8,269 bases of DNA from Planctomycetota bacterium (lineage in GTDB: Bacteria; Planctomycetota; Phycisphaerae; UBA1845; UTPLA1). Positions 1 through 4,477 of the stretch are shown here, piece after piece. Made by a program: the position numbers and the translations under genes. Numbering within the stretch: position 1 is the stretch's first letter; the number at the start of each line of letters is the position of its first letter. The notes under the pieces were generated by a model. It searched no databases and was not told the DNA's origin. It saw nothing but the letters and a program-made list of their open reading frames with translations. Location of the stretch: assembly GCA_027295245.1 (NCBI GenBank), contig JAPULF010000235.1, positions 1 to 8,269 on the forward strand. Reading direction: 5' to 3'.

Positions 1-491
1 GTCTGAACGGACTGTATCTCAATCTTGCGGGACGGGAGAAATACGGCGTTGTGCGGGCCGATGAACGCGACGCCCTACTCGATGAAATCTCGCGAAAACT
101 GTTGGCGTTTCGCGATCCCGACAACGGCCGGCAGCCGATCAAGCGGGTCTATCGTACGGACAAATGCTACACCGGACCGGAAGCCAAGAACGCCCCGGAT
201 CTGATCGTGGGATACGACCGCGACTATCGGGCGAGTTGGAATACTTGTCTGAGCGAGCAACTCGACAAGAAAATTGTCAGAGACAATCGGAAGGCGTGGA
301 GCGCGGACCACTGCATCGCCCACGACGTCGTTCCGGGAATCGTGCTCAGTAACAAGAAGATCCTGATGGATGATCCCGCCTTGATCGACGTGGCTCCTTC
401 CATTCTGCGGGAGTTCGGCGTGCCGATTCCGAAGGCGATGACGGGAAGAAACATGTTCGAGCGAGGCGATGCTCAACTGGCCGGTCGCTGA
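1..491 (+). CDS. AlkP-superfamily type I phosphodiesterase/nucleotide pyrophosphatase-like protein, C-terminal part (5' truncated by window)
   Basis: The reading frame is open from base 3 to the TGA at 489-491, giving about 162 residues with no start, so the gene continues to the left. The visible part opens with GLYLNLAGRE, a block typical of type I phosphodiesterase/nucleotide pyrophosphatase-like members of the alkaline phosphatase superfamily. It also has APDLIVGYDRDYRASW, and WSADHCIAHDVVPGIVLSN, where DH and the following His fit the distal zinc-binding segment, and ends with a 'DVAPSILREFGVPIP' block. Family members hydrolyse phosphodiester or pyrophosphate bonds, or transfer phospho-groups, usually outside the cytoplasm. 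The nucleophile and N-terminal metal ligands lie outside the window, so activity cannot be judged. The GTG at 51 is internal to the conserved block and is not the start. The next gene follows after 22 bp, which suggests an operon. Confidence 0.85.
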   Translation, partial: LNGLYLNLAGREKYGVVRADERDALLDEISRKLLAFRDPDNGRQPIKRVYRTDKCYTGPEAKNAPDLIVGYDRDYRASWNTCLSEQLDKKIVRDNRKAWSADHCIAHDVVPGIVLSNKKILMDDPALIDVAPSILREFGVPIPKAMTGRNMFERGDAQLAGR

Positions 492-500
492 GCTTTGTTC

Positions 501-508
501 AAGAGGAG
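501..508 (+). promoter_or_regulatory. Shine-Dalgarno site deciding the GTG start at 514
   Basis: AAGAGGAG lies five bases before the GTG at 514. It is the strongest ribosome-binding site on the plus strand here. It rules against both the in-frame ATG at 469, which lies inside the upstream gene, and the in-frame GTG at 529. Confidence 0.75.
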
Positions 509-513
509 AATTC

Positions 514-720
514 GTGCTAGGCGGAAATGTGAAACTGGACAAGAAGCTGTTGGAGCGTGCCGGCAAGTATGCCAAGGCGGCGGGCTACAGCAGTACGGAT
601 GAGTTCATTACGCACGCGATCGAGAAGGAACTCGCCAAGCTCGACGAGGCCAAGGGGGACGGGGCCGAGACCGACCCGGCCGTGCTCGACCGCCTGAAGG
701 GGCTGGGTTACATCGAATAG
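514..720 (+). CDS. Small ribbon-helix-helix-like protein with C-terminal LKGLGYIE tail
   Basis: This 68-aa protein starts at GTG 514 and ends with TAG at 718-720. The first half, NVKLDKKLLERAGKYAKAAG then YSSTDEFITHAIEKEL, reads as one short beta strand followed by two amphipathic helices. That is the topology of ribbon-helix-helix (RHH) DNA-binding proteins, so a dimeric DNA- or partner-binding role is possible. A charged linker (residues about 46-57) leads to the tail DRLKGLGYIE. The same LxxLGYI motif occurs in the sulfatase-like protein of this window at residues 467-472, just after its catalytic domain. The gene sits 22 bp after the AlkP-family gene and 47 bp before a membrane protein gene. 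It could be a local regulator, or a partner or detached tail of the upstream enzyme. The RHH call is by pattern only; I cannot name a specific family. Confidence 0.7.
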   Translation: MLGGNVKLDKKLLERAGKYAKAAGYSSTDEFITHAIEKELAKLDEAKGDGAETDPAVLDRLKGLGYIE

Positions 721-767
721 CGCCCCTTGCGGATGATCGAATCGGGCCTGGGAGTGGTCCGCCACGA

Positions 768-1607
768 ATGAACGCGATTCAGGATTTCATCACGAGACTT
801 TCGGTGTGGCTCGGCGATCTCGCCTTCACGCTGCTGGGGTTTCTCTCGCCGGTTGTAATCCTGTGGTTCCTGTCGGCGGTCTTCGGCGTCCTCATGCTGC
901 TGGTTTGGCGCTACACTTCCAACCAGGACGCGATCGCCGATGTCCGGAGGAAGATCGCGGCCCATCTTCTGGCCACGAGACTGTTCAAGGACAATCTGTC
1001 CGTCACGTTCCGGGCCCAACGCCTGATCGTGTTCCACGCCTTGCGGCTGCTGGTCTATTCGGTGCGTCCCGTATTGATCATGACGGGGCCGTTTCTTCTC
1101 ATCATGGTTCAAATCGGCTTGCGATACGAATTTCGCCCGATCCCGGTGGGAAAGGTCGCGAACATCTCGGTGACTTTGAAGCCGGGTTCGGACATGAACG
1201 GGCCGGGCTGCAAGCTGCGGTTGCCTCCGGCGCTACGGCGCGACCCCATCGATCCGATGCGGGCGGAGTACCCTCGCACCGTCGATTGGCGAATCACCGC
1301 GTCCAAGGCGGGAAATCACACGCTTGTATTCGGAGACGGTGAAGACCGGGTCGTCATGCCGCTGACGGTCGGCGACGGGTTCGAACGGATCAGTTCGATA
1401 CGAGGCGGTGGATTCTGGGACCGGCTTCTGTATTCCGCGGAGCCCTCTATTCCGGAATCGTCAATCTTTGAGTCGATCCGAATCATCAACTACGACGCAC
1501 GATCCACGCCGCTGTTCGGCTACGACGTACACTGGCTGGTCACATTTCTCATCCTCTCGCTGGTCTTCGCCCTTCTATTCAAGCCCATCCTGAAAGTGCA
1601 TATCTGA
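768..1607 (+). CDS. Three-TM membrane protein with Oxa1/Get1/EMC3-like layout and a large extracytoplasmic insert
   Basis: This 279-aa protein has hydrophobic segments at residues about 26-47, 96-117 and 255-272. Between the first two lies a basic amphipathic stretch, starting RYTSNQDAIADVRRKIAAHL and including RLFKDN, that should be cytoplasmic by the positive-inside rule. The predicted topology is N-terminus out, TM1, cytoplasmic helical hairpin, TM2, external domain (about 118-252), TM3, C-terminus in. This matches the core of the Oxa1 superfamily (DUF106, EMC3, TMCO1, Get1), except that the TM2-TM3 loop is a roughly 135-residue, probably beta-rich domain (for example NISVTLKPG, VDWRITASKAGNHTLVF). 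Relation to insertases is inference from layout, not from sequence identity I can measure. The wide gap to the previous gene and weak SD (GGAG at 751-754) suggest modest initiation or coupling. ATG 768 overlaps a TGA in the upstream frame. Its molecular function is unknown. Confidence 0.8.
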   Translation: MNAIQDFITRLSVWLGDLAFTLLGFLSPVVILWFLSAVFGVLMLLVWRYTSNQDAIADVRRKIAAHLLATRLFKDNLSVTFRAQRLIVFHALRLLVYSVRPVLIMTGPFLLIMVQIGLRYEFRPIPVGKVANISVTLKPGSDMNGPGCKLRLPPALRRDPIDPMRAEYPRTVDWRITASKAGNHTLVFGDGEDRVVMPLTVGDGFERISSIRGGGFWDRLLYSAEPSIPESSIFESIRIINYDARSTPLFGYDVHWLVTFLILSLVFALLFKPILKVHI

Positions 1608-1622
1608 GACCCTTGCGGTCTC
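1606..1622 (+). terminator. Weak hairpin at the end of the membrane-protein gene
   Basis: GAGACC (1606-1611) and GGTCTC (1617-1622) pair perfectly around a 5-nt loop, overlapping the stop codon at 1605-1607. No T-run follows (next bases TTGCGGGC), so it is not a classical intrinsic terminator. It may mark an mRNA 3' end or simply be chance. Confidence 0.25.
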
Positions 1623-1640
1623 TTGCGGGCGTATCGGGAT

Positions 1641-1669
1641 TTGCCTTCATAATCGGTTTTGACGATAAT
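1641..1669 (+). promoter_or_regulatory. Candidate sigma-70-type promoter for the SGNH-TPR gene
   Basis: TTGCCT (1641-1646, 4 of 6 matches to TTGACA) is followed after exactly 17 bp by GATAAT (1664-1669, 5 of 6 matches to TATAAT). The surrounding bases are AT-rich compared with the rest of the window. Transcription would begin near 1676, leaving a roughly 53-nt leader before the ATG at 1729. This would make the SGNH-TPR gene a transcription unit separate from the three genes before it. Confidence 0.55.
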
Positions 1670-1678
1670 AATCAAGAT

Positions 1679-1700
1679 GGATCTGAACGTCTTCAGATCC
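1679..1700 (+). promoter_or_regulatory. Perfect 9-bp hairpin at the predicted 5' end of the SGNH-TPR transcript
   Basis: GGATCTGAA (1679-1687) pairs perfectly with TTCAGATCC (1692-1700) around the tetraloop CGTC. It begins about three bases after the predicted transcription start. It could be a 5'-stabilising stem on the mRNA or a dyad operator bound by a repressor. No T-run follows, so it is unlikely to be a terminator. Confidence 0.5.
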
Positions 1701-1728
1701 GTGTCCGGCCTCGATCTAGCGGCAAGAA

Positions 1729-4422
1729 ATGGCGAGCCACCCATCTCCAAAAAAGCGGAATCTCGCGCATGCGCGGCGCGTCGGTCGGCGACGACTTTCC
1801 GTGGCCAAGAAGACGCTGTTCGGTGCAATCGCACTGCTCGTATTCTTTGCGATTGCGGAGCTGGTGCTCGGTCTTTGCGGGGTCCGACCGATCCTGTACG
1901 ACGAGGATCCCCACGTCGGGTTTTCGTCCCAAATCCCTCTCTTCGTAGAAACCGCCGGCGCGGACGGCCGGACGTACATGGCTACCGCGAAAAACAAGTT
2001 GCGGTTCTTCAACCCGCAACGGTTTCTCCGGGACAAGCCGGATGACACCTACCGCATCTTCTGCATGGGCGGCTCGACAACCAACGGGCGGCCGTACGAT
2101 GACGAGACCTCTTTTTGCGGATGGTTGCGGGCCATGCTCCCCGAGGCCGATCCATCGCACGGGTGGGAGTTGATCAATGCGGGCGGGGTCAGCTATGCCA
2201 GCTATCGCGTGGCGATTCTCATGGAGGAACTCGTCGAGTACGAGCCGGACCTGTTCATCATCTACACCGGCCACAACGAATTTCTCGAAAAAAGGACCTA
2301 TGCCGCCGTGCTCGAAACGCCCTCGGCCGTGGCGGGCCTTCAGGCCGCCCTGGGCCGCACGCGCATCTACACGGCGATCAAGCGCGCATTTCGTCCCGGG
2401 GGGCATTCTTCCGACAGGGCCCCGGAGCGGTTTCTGCTTCCGGGGGAAGTCGAGGCGATGCTGGACGACACGATCGGACCCGCCGCCTACTACCGGGACG
2501 ATGCGGCGCAGGAACAGGTCATTCAGCACTTTCGCTACAACCTGGCGCGCATGGTTGACATCGCGCGCTCGGCCGGGGCACAGGTAGTCCTGATCGCGCC
2601 GGCTTCGAATCTGCGACACTGCTCGCCGTTCAAGAGCGAGCACCGGGCCGATCTGGCTGTCGCAGATCGAGAGCGCTGTCACGAGCTTCTCCGCCGCGCC
2701 CAAGAGCAGGGAGCTGCCGGTCTTTGGCGTGAATCACTCGCGATATTGGACCAGGCGGCGACCATCGACGATCGCTATGCCCAATTGCACTATCTGAGAG
2801 GCTGCGCCCTCTGGGCACTCAGTCGCCCGCGGGAGGCGAAATCGGCTTTCATTCGGGCACGTGACGAGGACGTGTGTCCGCTTCGGGCCCTGACGCCGAT
2901 GCATGAAGCCGTCATCGAAGTTGCGAAGAACCGCGGTGTACCGTTGCTCGATTTCGTCACCCGGGCCGAGCGGCAATCCGAGCACGAAACGCCCGGGGAG
3001 ACGATGTTTCTCGATCACGTACATCCCTCGATTGAGTCACATCGGCTGTTGGCCCTGGACCTGCTTTCAGTCCTTCGCGGTGAGGGCATCGCGCGGCCGA
3101 TCGCGGATTGGGGAAACGCCGAAATCGAAAAAATCACGTCCCGTGTGATGGGACGGTTGGACCTCGAATCACACGGGATAGCCCTGAGGAATCTCGCGAA
3201 GGTCTTGAGTTGGGCGGGTAAATTCGAAGAGGCCCACGCCCTGACTCTACGGGCGACGCAGATGATTCCGCACGATACAGAAGCCCACTTTCACCGAGGG
3301 AATACTGCGTACACGCTCGGCCGTCTCGACGAGGCTATCGAACATTTTCGGCAGGCGCTGGTGAACAAGCCCGATTTCGTTCCGGCCCTGAATAACCTCG
3401 GGAACGTGCTCCTGGAACGCGGAGAAATAGACGAGGCGACCGCCCTGTTTGAAAGGGCCGTGGACGTCGAGCCGGACTACGCGGCCGCGAGCAACAACTT
3501 GGGCCGCGCCCTCTTGGCGCAGAGGAATCTCGTCGAGGCGACGGCTCGGTTTCGCGAAGCAATTCGCCTGAAGCCGGACTATGCCGACGCCCGGGTCAAC
3601 CTGGGCGGCGTGCTTCAATTACAGGGCAACCGAGACGAGGCGCTGAGCCAATATCGCCGGGCCGTCGAGCAGCAGCACAATCACGCCCCGGCACGACACC
3701 GCCTGGGCAGTCTACTCTTGACGATGGGCCGGATCGACGAAGCAATCGGGCATTTTCGGGAAGCGCTGAATACCGAGCCGGATGCCTTTCAGGTTCACAA
3801 CAGCCTGGGCAACGCACTGGCCGCGAAGAACCGGCTGGACGAGGCCATCGGCTGTTTTCGACGCGCCCTTGAAATCAACGCCGATTTCTCGATCGCGCGT
3901 CGGAATCTGGGCAAGGCCCTGTCGGCCCGCGGCGAGTTCGAATCGGCGATCGCCGAGTTTCGCGAGGCGTTGCGAGTCGCGCCGGACGATTCGGAAGCGC
4001 AATACAGTTTGGGCCTCGCCCTGACCCTGTCGGGCAAGAGCGAATCCGGGCTGGAGCATTTCGAGAAAGCCGCCCATCTGAAGCCCGAGTGGCCGGCGGC
4101 GTTGAATGCGATGGCCTGGGTCCTTGCAACACATGCGAATGCAAGCGTACGCGACGGCGCAAAGGCCGTTGCTCACGCCAAGCGTGCCTGTGAGCTGACG
4201 CAGAATCAAGATCCGACGCTCCTGGACACCTTGGCGGCCGCCTATGCCGCGGCGGGCGAGTACGGCAAGGCCACCGCGAAGGCCGAAGCGGCCTTGTCGA
4301 TGGCCGTCAGTGCGGACAACACCAACCTTGCCGAACAGATTCGCTCGCGACTCGAACTCTATCGACGGGGCATTCCCTTTCGCGAAGGCGAGGGGCCACT
4401 CCTGTCAACATCCGCGGATTGA
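1729..4422 (+). CDS. Membrane-anchored SGNH/GDSL hydrolase-TPR fusion protein
   Basis: This 897-aa protein has a basic N-terminus (residues 8-28) and one hydrophobic segment (about 29-50), most likely a signal anchor exposing the rest outside the cytoplasm. SGNH blocks are recognisable: GGST with Ser116 as the likely nucleophile, NAGG at 150-153, TGHNE at 180-184 with Asn183, and DHVHP at 429-433 with Asp429/His432. Known SGNH enzymes are esterases, lipases or carbohydrate O-acetyl-esterases; the substrate here is unknown. The stretch at about 315-385 inside the catalytic domain is TPR-like, as in other SGNH-TPR fusions. About nine 34-residue TPRs follow (484-790), then a C-terminal module (791-884) shared with the other two TPR proteins here. 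The ATG at 1729 has an in-frame TAG four codons upstream but no evident SD; GTG 1801 is an alternative, also without SD. The gene converges with the minus-strand block after 55 bp, with no strong terminator seen. Confidence 0.88.
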   Translation: MASHPSPKKRNLAHARRVGRRRLSVAKKTLFGAIALLVFFAIAELVLGLCGVRPILYDEDPHVGFSSQIPLFVETAGADGRTYMATAKNKLRFFNPQRFLRDKPDDTYRIFCMGGSTTNGRPYDDETSFCGWLRAMLPEADPSHGWELINAGGVSYASYRVAILMEELVEYEPDLFIIYTGHNEFLEKRTYAAVLETPSAVAGLQAALGRTRIYTAIKRAFRPGGHSSDRAPERFLLPGEVEAMLDDTIGPAAYYRDDAAQEQVIQHFRYNLARMVDIARSAGAQVVLIAPASNLRHCSPFKSEHRADLAVADRERCHELLRRAQEQGAAGLWRESLAILDQAATIDDRYAQLHYLRGCALWALSRPREAKSAFIRARDEDVCPLRALTPMHEAVIEVAKNRGVPLLDFVTRAERQSEHETPGETMFLDHVHPSIESHRLLALDLLSVLRGEGIARPIADWGNAEIEKITSRVMGRLDLESHGIALRNLAKVLSWAGKFEEAHALTLRATQMIPHDTEAHFHRGNTAYTLGRLDEAIEHFRQALVNKPDFVPALNNLGNVLLERGEIDEATALFERAVDVEPDYAAASNNLGRALLAQRNLVEATARFREAIRLKPDYADARVNLGGVLQLQGNRDEALSQYRRAVEQQHNHAPARHRLGSLLLTMGRIDEAIGHFREALNTEPDAFQVHNSLGNALAAKNRLDEAIGCFRRALEINADFSIARRNLGKALSARGEFESAIAEFREALRVAPDDSEAQYSLGLALTLSGKSESGLEHFEKAAHLKPEWPAALNAMAWVLATHANASVRDGAKAVAHAKRACELTQNQDPTLLDTLAAAYAAAGEYGKATAKAEAALSMAVSADNTNLAEQIRSRLELYRRGIPFREGEGPLLSTSAD
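3137..3178 (+). repeat. Intragenic 11-bp perfect inverted repeat with a competing hairpin
   Basis: TCCCGTGTGAT (3139-3149) is the exact reverse complement of ATCACACGGGA (3168-3178), separated by 18 nt. A second stem, CGTCCC (3137-3142) with GGGACG (3150-3155) around a 7-nt loop, uses the same TCCC and so excludes the first. The element encodes residues about 470-484, the linker between the SGNH domain and the main TPR array. Confidence 0.6.
3178..4098 (+). repeat. Tandem TPR-encoding repeats (about nine units of 102 bp)
   Basis: Residues 484-790 show a 34-residue period with the TPR signature at each unit: N-N-L-G, G-x-x-D-E-A, F-x-x-A and a Pro near the end (for example GRLDEAIEHFRQAL and GRIDEAIGHFREAL). 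The units are diverged at DNA level, so this is a protein-scaffold repeat and not recent tandem duplication. TPR arrays form superhelical surfaces that bind partner proteins or peptides. Confidence 0.85.
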
Positions 4423-4477
4423 GTTGCGGCCGTTCGAATCCAATCGGTCGTGCTGATTGTGCAAGTCTCGGCCCGAA

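Noticed and set aside
469..513. Upstream ATG at 469 as start of the small RHH-like gene
   Set aside because: It would overlap the 3' end of the AlkP-family gene and has no SD, while GTG 514 has a strong SD at the right distance and keeps the predicted fold intact.
1659..2045. Overlapping plus-strand frame with an ATG at 1677 near the predicted transcription start
   Set aside because: It overlaps the SGNH-TPR start in another frame, and its Arg/Ala-rich translation has no family resemblance. A leaderless reading is possible but unsupported.
1693..2703. 336-aa open frame on the minus strand opposite the SGNH-TPR gene
   Set aside because: Antisense shadow: the opposite strand carries the SGNH blocks in the correct order, and this frame has no recognisable motif.
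3178..4098. Regular spacing suggesting a CRISPR-like or minisatellite array
   Set aside because: The 102-bp period is explained by 34-residue TPR units; DNA copies are diverged and there are no conserved repeat/spacer boundaries.
4423..4477. Bidirectional terminator between the convergent genes
   Set aside because: Only weak pairings were found (CAATC 4441-4445 with GATTG 4455-4459, 9-nt loop) and no T-runs on either strand.
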